A program made the position numbers and the translations under genes. Positions 62,201-64,000 of a stretch of 64,000 bases of DNA are shown here, piece by piece. Position 1 is the stretch's first letter, and each line of letters opens with the position of its first letter. Below the pieces are notes generated by a model that was not told the DNA's origin, made no database searches, and saw nothing but the letters and a program-made list of their open reading frames with translations. Source of the stretch: Paludibacteraceae bacterium (GTDB lineage: Bacteria; Bacteroidota; Bacteroidia; Bacteroidales; Paludibacteraceae); NCBI GenBank assembly GCA_016285885.1, contig JAEERP010000005.1:62001-126000 (forward strand), read 5' to 3'.

Positions 62201-63427
62201 ACAGAGGTTTGTCTCGGCGAGGCCATCGAACTCTTTGCCGAGGGAGACGCAAAGGAATACTCATGGAGTACGGATGGTGGCTTGACATCCACTCCAGGCA
62301 ACCCTTACCTGTTCATTCCGCAAGGAGTGACAAGGGTTATCCTCACAGGAAAGGCTGACAACGGATGTACCGCCTCGAAAGAGATTTACATCGAGACGAA
62401 CGTCGCTCCTAACGTGGACATCTACGGAGACTCATCCATTTGTGTGGGCAACACGGCCAGACTCATCGCCGATGGTGCAGACAAGTTCGTATGGTACGAA
62501 GAGAGCACAGAAAAGACGGAGGAAGGTCGTTACCTCGAAAGGGTAGGCTTGAAACCTGGACCGAACAAGTTCTACATCACAGGTACCTCCATCTCTGATT
62601 GTAAGAACACGAAAGAGTTCACTCTGATGGTAAATGCGAACCCTGTCGTCCATATCCACGACACGCTTATCGGATGTCCGAACGAAGACACAAGGGCTGA
62701 GTTCAGCATTAGGGAGTCATACATCCAATCGTGCGAATGGAAGAGTAATCCTATCAACGGAGACCTCTTCAGCAACTCTGCGAAGACAGTTTCCGCCACC
62801 ATCACGGAGCCGACAGAGGTCTATGTTGTCGCCTACGATGCGAACAATTGTGCATCCTACGACACAATCACCGTCGATGCGCTGCAATTCAACCCGATCC
62901 GATTTGACGTGACACCAACCACAATCAACGAGGAATCCAATGTAATCGAGATGACAGGTTACTTCCCTGTCACAGAGAACTGGACTTGGGATACAAACGA
63001 CGAAACTCCAGAGACGCATGGCAGGACAGCAAAACACACCTACACGAACGTCAACTCCAGAGACTCCTTCATCGTAACGGCCAAAGCAATCGACGAGAAA
63101 GGATGTTTGTACGAAGGCGACACCATCGTCTATGTATGGAAAGACTTCTGGGCACCAAACGCATTCACACCTAACGAGGATGGCATGAACGACGAATTCT
63201 GGTTCTTAGGCACAGAATTCATGACCGAGTTCCATTGGAGAGTCTTCGACAGGACGGGACGCATCATCTTCGAATCGGACAGCAGAACCGGCAAGTGGGA
63301 TGGACGAGACAAGAACGGAGACAAGTGTCCATGGGGCGTATACGGCTACATCGTCGAATACGAGAGCATCTTCAAGGGCATCAACAAGAAAGGCGAACGA
63401 CGAGGCACCGTGACATTAATACGATAA
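38255..63427 (+). CDS. Giant secreted Ig-like repeat protein with T9SS type B (gliding-motility-type) C-terminus
   Basis: This single uninterrupted frame of 8,390 codons predicts a protein of about 0.9 MDa. Residues 1-29 form a signal peptide (…SLLLFGASTYA). A head region (about 35-500) holds DTPNLSFEKG, a cysteine-rich insert (272-350), SYDLRDYIG and KNCGGREGAVITAPDAF. A degenerate PKD-like domain follows (about 565-655). About 100 Ig-like repeats of 73-85 residues come next, each typically with an early VCxG cysteine and a late NGC cysteine, a YxW core and a P-L-P linker. The final PKD-like domain leads to a CHU_C / gliding-motility-associated C-terminal domain (8,297-8,390: APNAFTPNEDGMNDEF, WRVFDRTGRIIFES, GVYGYIVEY). 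That domain directs T9SS type B export. SprB of gliding flavobacteria is a known comparable adhesin. The role here, probably a long surface fibre for adhesion, is inferred. Confidence 0.96.
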   Translation: MEAKNILKLLKINLILSLSLLLFGASTYAATRNIDTPNLSFEKGTFENWTRYYGYFGPLTYTKNDAYTYNGYTYKEHHDERNTRIVICDHVNQTMGNGDPMDPSVQDTWTLKEENTTSERGYFEVVASTAFDFNLACDNIRLVPEGFGQSMRIGSYDTAEVHYNDSTLVSEKNRAMAERATYNFEVKENSTLLTLRYAVILQDDPNNNHSHPDDLMPRFSIKVYKADGTLIPSQQCGSKVEYRSSNDPRLKPATQHERERIEKVDFIETSQCEEWGCAQYSDSCIRWGDGDNCLQYETRYKNGNCIRYQGNWWDRRCVEYQQIPYQVCVKYEQVCKDYYCHIPTCNKYKKIPITTVTFGAENQNVRCNASRVRDLLPEFYYDGWVTLSYDLRDYIGQTVTIEVENRDCLELLPRCGGNHPAGTPLFNTNTTPLVRAAEPGYSTAWCSVCNQNKTFVTAFTGGFHRTYAYVNASTQKMELVIKNCGGREGAVITAPDAFDTYVWERAADPAHNSTHKTFSSQPYIQSTSPYICAIPDEDIIENVDYTCTMYNSADPNCTKVTDTFRLLKNPIVADYTWDKGCYNEVKFTNLSEIKPVTMSDGSQKKNDEIAYQLWTFYDQSGEVEEENGEFEPTKLFNCQSNDECTFATKMTVITKNDCKVPITKSIGVQRRPEMTINGNDHVCYGDSTLLSLDDNSYPENELEAAGAHTYIWLNEAGDTLKKSNGNDGRSCYVQPVNGTIRYQLQIHQDRITDNGNPMHCVFEGFHDVSVIEKPTSKISISNMYTPNGEIKQVDICKNDTIKLDGSTSMDNCQYAWYDENAWGGIDQISENDFRPMTNAKTDTTDILVSDSTNYYLVIMAENGCMQVDSIRTNAMPLPELTITANNHVVDNGHTEICVGGSTTMKVAGTDARGNAVHTFVWTTPNQGQPTLETITATPAEDQSKFKNGRYEYRYYVSGSDTKGCTNTDSIDIYMYKNPVITFDGSPAGKCAGDTIHLKVNGVDSCVVDNDIKAGSLLTPSNTAIDIPLVANEAKRFYMVEGIKKSGDTTCRSTNEFSIQVYQAPKINIIGMTTICKGSSLSLNAIGADEFTWWKEGSDDKSEGATFTDTPESDTTYYIEGRNISGEMCKSTDSISVKLDEAPAIKITCDPAIICVGGQKTLSAGIDGTSTQNILKYTWSNGAIGENITIALYDEKDTIIVTGEDEFKCISKDSVILETKPYPTLTATSTGDFCENGEGIVNLTGADKYIYQGDTIAKGQNPSVSYPWKIEDVGRAGTKEYVFTGSLNGCEQEKSVEINVLEAPALAISGAEGGICKGNSVNLSVTGGESNGEYIWEYTTNNGAKWDTLSNKGASITVTPEQNTKFRVSGQGGNGCKGVSAITELKVYDIPSIHISRNTNGKDSCVNSTVYLTANGAGTNGTYAWSITAVNGGATIANATGASIEIPLSENANVMVTGTTQELCFSSASTTITVYPYPDFTMEKDYVCAGDQITMSIKPVTGKDMPDTVHWMPSSTYSNMTGTYTKYQGDERYTFTDSNPKENNSIYQIKVKGVTEKGCATSKSFNFSVVSSPNIYITGKNEYCESDSVHLIAKGGSSYKWDNNTEGERYDSVADKNRTTIHVTGWDSRGCSGTADYNLMIRPNPSVSISASATLICSDDAVTLQASGANTYTWEQKKETETTASSYPCSSCQSINPIVEEKTTFIVTGVTNGCYGTATQEIDVKTKPVLSISALKDTVCAGNATDITVSDAKGSVTTWTSTPTVTPTLSNETQYKFNTGSLTERKKYTITATSGQGCEAQKDITIEVFSVPTIGIDKGLGYVCKGKETELSAIGESSLRYEWIAKTEQGANAAVTYMSPTTNTSDKIKVKFDNNTVFTLKATYSKENCETTSEPVTVEVKDLPKIKVSQDPYPAVCQGKNVKLTAEGDGNASAMNSAGWTWQDVNGNDLNNKSNTYNIQQLNGATTFKVKGTDQLGCESEWKEYPIAITNAPNFTISVDKDTVCKNSSVHFSINTSDSNLSYTWDNATTATSSTTLDTVLSIAKVYTIKVTASNGSCTTTQTKQVTVNDIPRVNITSQSGKNSICKGDSIVLQANVSNVSDPSKVEYTWNNSAWNRGNASKQHYAQYISMLSNNESSIRATVTVKEGKCSSDTASYIVNVNPLPNVRINGAQDKCAGEVAELTAAGVSTNNYSWFQNSNSVGGGTIYRPTINTETTFTLKGIDANGCVGTFDTTIKANPIPSFNMEAPSVCSGERGVITFTDTMHVQSINVSRENVNVPITDGLTYTTSDIMTQSQMYSVRATSDKGCVSATKYQTITVNALPNILITSNPLSKQICLGDTAILTATGGEHYTWTDYAGLEVPNAQDSSIARFIPATTGRHTMTVSGKGFNGCSSTTDIIIEVHGIPTITARGAEVCQGDMATLTASGSSPNLTYVWSSANNTLNGATIYPIINQDEKFTVYGTDINGCRSKDTAVWATIQGRPDVDVTAEGICEGNEASVTFSPKANSASIREISIAGSTYYTNTINLGSLSETKTYTAIIVGTAGCSTDETFTINVEKQPVISFDPNTEGNTSRICIGQAITIKAITDQETNMSWTSDDNLSSPIFSTNSSQFTLKPTAARGLDNPYKFEVTAKSKTGKQCESKENYQIVVFDKATNRIVGDSAKCVESTLTLESEGTFKSYSWTEVGASGTVLSSAKTLSIKITEDKSYALAITNDNGCESHDIFKVKAVPVPEFKLIPDEKCEGLAATTKVQRTNLIGNTDVVFEWGDGVTGDFVKDEHLTADKTYRVVGKYSYTDQAGKVTTCTSEPISATTRIHKKPDFTIFSDNTMGNTVCKEDTIKFSISANNVRIEWNRGDENGPVEEYKYQNNNDPNVKKHGIVSSNNKSVCKVVPSKLDPKVKDIYYWATVTSTSTGCSASKSVMAHLDIIEAPEHASFAACQGSDVEMTTHVEGAVDYEWYDDWGNLLGTGSTYIFPSAELYNTTATDRNIHVLAIDHLGCKSKKTAMQVRKEDKVDISWTVKDHCEGEKPTITLSGAQRYQWTSEGNKMGATFTETSPLYNDKTYTVLAWNVKSGNYGVEYKTCETEKEITITIHKKPIISIKDEHGNKTSTNICFKDHVELQEGEGQSGLSYKWKVDNGYTLSNNTQDNITIHAQNKDVKQYKVTLKATNSADCYDTTDYYVIVNPLPEVEIIADENPVCEGEPITLRTNNVYKAYDWAHSNGGNGKSGSTLSSSNSYSTTTTAAYRQKFWLEVEDANSCKNWDTLTVYTKAKPTISVQNETICYDTKPTLKASGDVDIINWPDGSQSNRPANSTGSWTGEWESTTALTGGRTFTVTASKDECLSDVQNAIISVLPKQDLTFAVDGEATQGRPVMVCKGKETVISLTNTGLSNIKWGAGNETTNSITRTIKGDSIFSATADITTNGKSCPAQGKQTVKVYPTTQITIKGGGAVCLEGEVTFNANGAESYNWHISKAEAGTIISNSSDSSEITVRDIKEGFSIYATGTDVNGCSSERSADSFVTILPSPVISISNHVDTICSGSELKMTASTNRGDVEWKLGHGASGTEVNTTLTTQYGSKREEVYRAEAFYEGCSSTKEVVITVLPLPELTLNTDGAFCAGDSTLITAKESYGSAVEYKWGNATNYTDKNTYMAKEGGTYQVSARAKKGGLQCATPDPVAITVTEVPLPTISGIEVTGNPCKGERVSLRPRGSNSTSFEWFFITSTKEDTTRIERMESIQPTITQDTTFYVVASNTQTFTNVTLVCKGAKDTTLTLLPDPSFTLTANTPCYGNDMVISAQGGTGYTYDWTWDGNQNENGKDDITIRNAVGSHVFHVTATTADGCSAGKDTLVNIHSLPIINGFQGENVICVDNQSSVHTVICDDPAAIRKYEWTTQSSNGFQYSSAPDSSKITIKPNRAQDDVVYTVNVTDTNGCASSKNYEIDIKPMPETNVAMAANCPNDPTNITVTDKNSMNNVTYTWYEYDDSKTDHKGDPLGTGNKLEKEIADTARFVVTASSEFGCEKDTTITATVHPLPTLSFSGETVICEGESTTLTISATWPTGVQGGTASYFWQEIDATNSKAQVTVSPKDTTTYHIKVETGNNCMMDTFIRVNVKPRPIVTINDMRDGNDRICEGEPFEMNAAVTNLTGTYNYVWKDYDSKVITNGATYATNNTGTYVIENDNKKLKLSMTENIERTYWAIATEAGGTGKQCADSTKFTLTPLTKPEVKIANVTPVCENTEADIEVSNAQNSYEYVWDNGKTGPRITETIVPNVDNWFKVTCINPANGCQSKDAIQASTKPYPAIALYDSTNALLASKDITICKDATLKVTAGVTNANGASVTYDWGKENDLSFTQASATLQTTVSDAYNYIVTAVMNGCESKDTIHTGYYPTPVVTVDGDKNTCPNGDANLSVSITGGSGNASDYTTRWTSDKAVTIVNGTTANTVTAKSLSSGTYTFYAFATDNVHSCDAKSEPFTVEVWNNPTIIVTPDNSEVCKGESTNVSAKLQTGNGSFTWTYNGRTENGEKINVTIQDTTTIHVSGTDENGCSSETDTTIRVLPIPTLTIEGEKTICEGNTNGVQIQLSGAKKYSVENVGDYTSNSENDKVNVTLKPESTKDYNITGVLNGCTNTESVTITVNPLPDVRINGETNGSGAICEGDSIVLGATKGLTGYTWTVSNFTGTKKYNTVGDSLVIKTDATTTHQLQTINVSLKATGNNCEDSTTYTITINPQPVFTLKAEEAVCENGEVTLKMEQATNAEAIREVDWGSLSSENKKEITVATTKAAGETETYTVSAKSINQCVYTNTANVAIKANPSFSIQGEEICENDYAIIELQSGSADKYFVNDNEITFNQGKWTDETSRRNSGVHTLSMTGKNYYTLSNNGTLTCEKTEDIIFNVKELPDVKITAPNFLCINSTNAELSVTAANKYAWFKENNYLDTIGRSQTLAIETPTTNTKLHYSVEVTVGKCKNMDSVNIEVFNTPTFQAPEELIYACKGSDVTLTFTDNSPSGTWTWSTGATQTPSITLPDVQGEEEITVTAQTSQGCEATKTFFVEAKENPSYHLEGDLTVCKGSTSDVTLYTSHNNKPLCDYIWLGESDIQPANAQSIRLNINEVINERSEFVVSMISNHIGTKDYNGQTLNANVTCKSKEIITLDIWELPVISVNGGKADTTVCAGRPVTLTATSTDIEPTSWSWRGNNVGTPSNTSTASTFSTTTGGESEYMYVVKASNSHNCTDSTDFTVYVNALPRISLTAPDEVCDGTDTIAIVKSLDNKELLYEWDRSGLFTTSNRENISVGTNDITVRVSAKDENGCTSEEASKEIKFLPNPELSFVNPIDNVCYGDSVTLTVKDTSNQTTFYWMGDKNNTKSTFTKKEMTELTTFTVVGTRNGCTHTQTRNVDVWSLPTIKIDEAPKTATCWNGEVNLEGSGSDIQKYAWKDNRATISRNASDYSSENTKTYTNLVEQTTKYLWGMDSHGCVNQDSVIININPLPAFSVSGDTIACEDERITITAVKDASTVGGLNYEWKDKYGNVLSDNDELNIVITKDTTLYVKATNAENCSKDTSFHIAMKGIPAIHAVKDTQNVCKDDPAELVVTSSMPDVVFSWVDARTGANIDANDLSNNNTTLKQIVSTYKEYKATVTKSYPIYGTTKECFSDTIFKITPWEKPNIRLNGQIEICQGDSVLLQAEGGVNGKYHWSYKYQDKNDNEVIVDTTGINNAENTDQLKPVPSAGLTTYIVVGEDEKTCKNTADFQVRMNYLPNFTISGVEEACEGEKISISVDASEAYNYMWDENGYRTTKTHDYVIEKDTTIHIYAINTETRCQKDDSISISSKKHPDLMLQLDDYVCFGAPANFSTSLNDNDSTKFYWYEGTDVSLTEDKVGKEWTTKPLTTESWFHVQARKKYKIATCTSDTTFRVQTLQLPNIKIEEGNNVPACENQEITIKATGGDRYAWDTHDTTLATSTKPDTTFTPTRNGEKHILLGGKFYENYGKTCFNTDSTTITLYNLPNFTIEGPTDTCQDTRIALTGKSTENLSYLWTDTLGNPISSLKSHTFLITKDTTVKLIASNALKCSNSKTYSVKMHKYPEIQLDDITDNVCKGAKGLIRVSNTESDVTKVAYQWSDWGEQGAILNRDSITPTVPKQTQYTVTASNIYNNNGGNCPRSYKYTINTWDDPTIIVENVSVCPGEKAVLVASSPTINDDNAFSWDGTSVHSKTYETNPITRDTVLIVSAVDNNHCEGHTSVNVTLHPLPSFSLSSDGPVCRGTQIKVSADNMGLEYDWHDMKGFRQDMNYTETLNEDKWLHMTARTAFGCEKEDSILMKVKDNPILSLSMKNYEGKDTNYVCYGEEMKLTAGGANGGYYWSVGGKQLTDEDGASEITLSQLTIPVSVKLRGISNGCESTIDTSINIWSLPNITIEAQYASVCIRSYDSLYAKGGVPGKYTWNGPDITGNNIQWAGTPASDLTGDAVKVYLDAMNNASFMTKYYVTGVDENGCKNRGDIDVKVNELPTVHIEGDIEVCQGSEATLYASGTAESFTWMVDNQEYYTPSINPVINVKDSIRVTLFGTDNNECEAGDFRYIKTKPIPHILVNTNTGVDTVCKNDKVRIDLKAVDNNGKELTQDVTWEWQNANTNNYWEEVISNKKNYNVRVVARGCSNDTTFGINVWPLPIFEIKGDDAICINDSTILTAEDDKNGNGPLSYYWTQTLQGGTGQTMTINGKTSADLTVAPTETTRYTAWGTDKHACKSSATHMVRVDALPTDLIVVASPADTICEGENVTLKVLGSGVDYTWSIDGTLLTSGEELTYKITQNTIFTVEGRNANGCDFKVHKTIHMKERPKIEIVDKPDYVCYNTLATVKVKGADTYLWDNNETKDETSEILQMDRTFSVTGTKNGCKADPITINVPVKSLPTILISSDKLDNEICMNESIGLIASGGEKGKYKWEGGQYTSDTIKVSPKETKTFTVWGEDEFGCKNSNDYKVIVHELPKLHIEAFSDLICEGDVDTLWVINDNPKDANGSQVLFKSYAWEDGETVEKISSSIKQNKIFKVTVEDIYGCVNDTTKEIKTKPYPKLRVDAPDYVCFENSANVTISGADSYTWNDGSHESQFSNVLRRDTVFSVTGVTNGCQTDTTFNVAVMPLPNIWIASNVDEICLNQSITMRANGGDTYEWDVRDIETNSNKVETVTVKPNKADKTYTYNVIGTDLRGCKNNASFEVKVNPAPSVKIGGASEICQGDMDTLWVTGNAIKYTWTNTGEQSDTIYPIIDQNTTYKVVAESENGCTATDNFTVKVKAYPVLTINAPSAVCHGEKAIMTVEGASQYMWQSDPTLTNKKYADTPDKGTTYTVKGTTKGCTSEASVYVDVNPLPYVWITGSESVCVNDDMVLSANGATSYTWSTRQTGEHINIKPSDATDDLKIWVVGTDANNCVNRDTFDITVHPLPDVKILGDNATCNGDATHLEAVGAKDYIWSTSEQGAHIYPIITGNKTFTVEGTDEFGCKSTFTKTVTRKYYPVLSYTAPSAVCDGSEVKISVTGASRYTWSGSESLKAKGGTMTDTVRERTIYKVEGEENGCTTVREIIIDKYELPTIWINGPASVCQGSQLKLSATGGNTYTWAWGGNTYRNNTLSDRPEITQTYRVTGTDNHKCSNTAEHEVVVKPTPKFIVKGVTEVCEGTATTLTAESTENVQLSYSWSNGAGTSSITPVINTTTKFIVVAKDANNCESTVTHTVTSQEIPVVTWTGVTTLCQGERLQLNAKGAKSYKWTSSDKPGVTLSTTNLMTDYPTNSAVYMLEGSSNGCAAEPISIPVNALPNPNLTYQGNTVICENSQLTLTVYGADTYLWNNGSSNKTITAIPPAGDSIFSVVGTDRNKCKTELKIPVKVNKNPDFTLDGDKEVCRGDFATLTATGDALTYYWGYQTPTYDKNISNNGAPVGVQIDIPTYVFVKGVDVNGCETEKSIAVQMKTPPTVMYSGKTEVCLGEAIELFAEGDAKEYSWSTDGGLTSTPGNPYLFIPQGVTRVILTGKADNGCTASKEIYIETNVAPNVDIYGDSSICVGNTARLIADGADKFVWYEESTEKTEEGRYLERVGLKPGPNKFYITGTSISDCKNTKEFTLMVNANPVVHIHDTLIGCPNEDTRAEFSIRESYIQSCEWKSNPINGDLFSNSAKTVSATITEPTEVYVVAYDANNCASYDTITVDALQFNPIRFDVTPTTINEESNVIEMTGYFPVTENWTWDTNDETPETHGRTAKHTYTNVNSRDSFIVTAKAIDEKGCLYEGDTIVYVWKDFWAPNAFTPNEDGMNDEFWFLGTEFMTEFHWRVFDRTGRIIFESDSRTGKWDGRDKNGDKCPWGVYGYIVEYESIFKGINKKGERRGTVTLIR
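39068..39304 (+). other. Cysteine-rich C-x-x-aromatic insert in the giant protein head
   Basis: Residues 272-350 contain ten cysteines (272, 276, 283, 292, 304, 316, 327, 334, 339, 344). Nine of them start a C-x-x-[YW] motif (CEEW, CAQY, CIRW, CLQY, CIRY, CVEY, CVKY, CKDY, CNKY). The corresponding part of the left-edge paralogue lacks this block. I do not recognise it as a named domain. Confidence 0.85.
40270..62890 (+). repeat. Ig-like repeat array of the giant protein (about 100 units)
   Basis: The array covers residues ~670-8,210. The unit count is an estimate from length divided by a ~77-residue period, not an exact count. Consensus features are I.G...VC.G....L.A.G...Y.W, then T..Y.V.G.D.NGC and a short P-L-P linker. 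Units are diverged at DNA level. One stretch around residues 2,729-3,000 departs from the pattern (an F-E-W-G-D-G PKD-like unit and longer spacings). Confidence 0.85.
63141..63424 (+). other. CHU_C / T9SS type B sorting domain of the giant protein
   Basis: The last ~94 residues carry APNAFTPNEDGMNDEF, FDRTGRIIFE, GKWDGRDKNG and VYGYIVEYESIFKG. These are hallmarks of the gliding motility-associated C-terminal domain. In flavobacteria such domains need PorP/SprF-type partners for export; none is encoded in this window. Confidence 0.93.
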
Positions 63428-63475
63428 ACGGAACCCGTTGGGAAGATACACGATCGTGAGCCTTCTCATCAAAAG

Positions 63476-63511
63476 AAAAAACGGTTGTCGAGAAATCGGC
63501 AACCGTTTTTT
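63476..63511 (+). terminator. Rho-independent terminator after the giant gene
   Basis: AAACGGTTGTCGA pairs with TCGGCAACCGTTT (one T·G wobble, loop GAAA), followed by eight T. It lies 50 bases after the stop and separates the giant gene from the next family member. Confidence 0.93.
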
Positions 63512-63743
63512 TTGACGAGAAAGAAACACACCCCCAACACATGCATTCCAAAACTTCCCTATAATCCGCACACGGCACATAACAAAATAAAATTAAAAAA
63601 CAAGATAAAATGCGCACAATAAATAGAAAATACCAATAAAATAACGCATTAAAATATTGTTCAAATGAAAAGTTTAACTTAATTTAGCATATTGATGTAT
63701 AGTGGAAAATCTACAATCGTAGACCGCTAAGAAATAACTGCTT
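63512..63743. other. AT-rich gap upstream of the third large-protein gene
   Basis: Together with the terminator this forms a gap of 316 bases. No gene is visible, and no promoter matching the full TTTG/TAnnTTTG consensus was found, although TTG at 63657 is followed by AT-rich sequence. The next gene is probably transcribed separately. Confidence 0.45.
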
Positions 63744-64000
63744 ATGAAAGGAACAAAGTCGATGTATATGAAGTGTATCAAAATATTATTCACCATTTTT
63801 TTGGCGAATGTCTATATATGCAACTCTGTTTGGGCTATCAATGAAGACACTCCAAACCTCAGTTTCGAGAACGGAGCGGCCAGTTTCCCTACAACCTTCT
63901 CGGACGACGATTTAGGTGTCTGGAAGAGGTACTATGGATTCTATGGAGCGGAACACTTTGACGTTACACAGGTTGTCAATAAAATATCCACCCATCACAA
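63744..64000 (+). CDS. Third giant-protein family member, N-terminal fragment (continues beyond window)
   Basis: An ATG at 63744 opens a frame that runs off the right edge (85 complete codons visible). It encodes a signal peptide (IKILFTIFLANVYICNSVWA) followed by EDTPNLSFENG and WKRYYGFYG. The giant protein has DTPNLSFEKG and WTRYYGYFG at the same point after its signal peptide. The two are therefore tandem paralogues. Length and C-terminus are unknown, but a large repeat protein is expected. A surface role is inferred from the paralogue. Confidence 0.85.
   Translation, partial: MKGTKSMYMKCIKILFTIFLANVYICNSVWAINEDTPNLSFENGAASFPTTFSDDDLGVWKRYYGFYGAEHFDVTQVVNKISTHH

Noticed and set aside
38312-63617. 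Many minus-strand and out-of-frame plus frames within the giant gene
   Set aside because: They lie wholly or almost wholly inside the 8,390-codon frame, are short, and have no recognisable features.

Overview
The window looks like a chromosomal segment of a member of the order Bacteroidales, possibly Prevotellaceae-like, though I cannot name the genus. Four things point there. At least three products carry, or appear to carry, type IX secretion (T9SS) C-terminal sorting domains. Several gene families are typical of the group (DUF3109, DUF4353, bacterial GH3, MBOAT plus SGNH pairs, a 26-residue CY..MF..C leucine-rich repeat). Promoters fit the Bacteroidetes pattern TTTG/TTG-N19-20-TAnnTTTG. 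Strong Shine-Dalgarno sequences are absent.

Layout: (1) 1-3874, minus strand: the N-terminal 1,291 codons of a large repeat-rich surface protein that runs off the left edge. (2) 4.3-9.2 kb: a coupled M16 peptidase/DUF3109 pair, then divergently an MBL-fold hydrolase, a PlsC-type acyltransferase, a CE2/SGNH esterase lipoprotein and tRNA-Asn. (3) 9.6-13.7 kb, minus: a membrane acyltransferase, an orphan Vsr endonuclease, and a coupled pair of exported proteins (small T9SS client plus DUF4353 beta-helix protein). (4) 14.1-18.1 kb, minus: an SNF2-family ATPase and prs. (5) 18.4-23.3 kb, minus: two SGNH hydrolase-like proteins and an MBOAT acyltransferase, probably one operon for O-acylation of an envelope glycan. 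(6) 23.5-27.0 kb: tRNA-Asp, a serine-acetyltransferase-like protein, and a GH3-HAD operon. (7) 27.4-31.0 kb: a 1,196-residue secreted leucine-rich-repeat protein with 22 repeat units in three modules. (8) 31.1-36.9 kb, minus: a dnaE-trxA-hypothetical-sirtuin series, a C-run tandem repeat and a second, identical tRNA-Asn. (9) 37.0-38.0 kb: a PfkB/adenosine-kinase-like protein. (10) 38.3-63.4 kb: a single 8,390-codon gene, about 39% of the window, encoding a roughly 0.9 MDa secreted protein with about 100 Ig-like repeats and a gliding-motility-type (CHU_C, T9SS type B) C-terminus. (11) 63.7-64.0 kb: the start of another protein whose mature N-terminus resembles that of the giant protein.

The most interesting system is this family of giant surface proteins. 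The left-edge protein and the 8,390-residue protein share a co-linear layout: signal peptide, a head region with matching blocks, a PKD or PKD-like domain, then Cys-pair Ig-like repeats. The right-edge gene begins with the same mature N-terminal motif as the 8,390-residue protein. The 8,390-residue member also has an unusual cysteine-rich insert in which nine of ten cysteines sit in C-x-x-aromatic motifs. By analogy with SprB-type T9SS adhesins these are likely cell-surface fibres for adhesion or cell-cell contact, but that function is inferred. The rest of the window is mostly housekeeping genes and envelope glycan modification, with no sign of a prophage, insertion sequence or CRISPR array.
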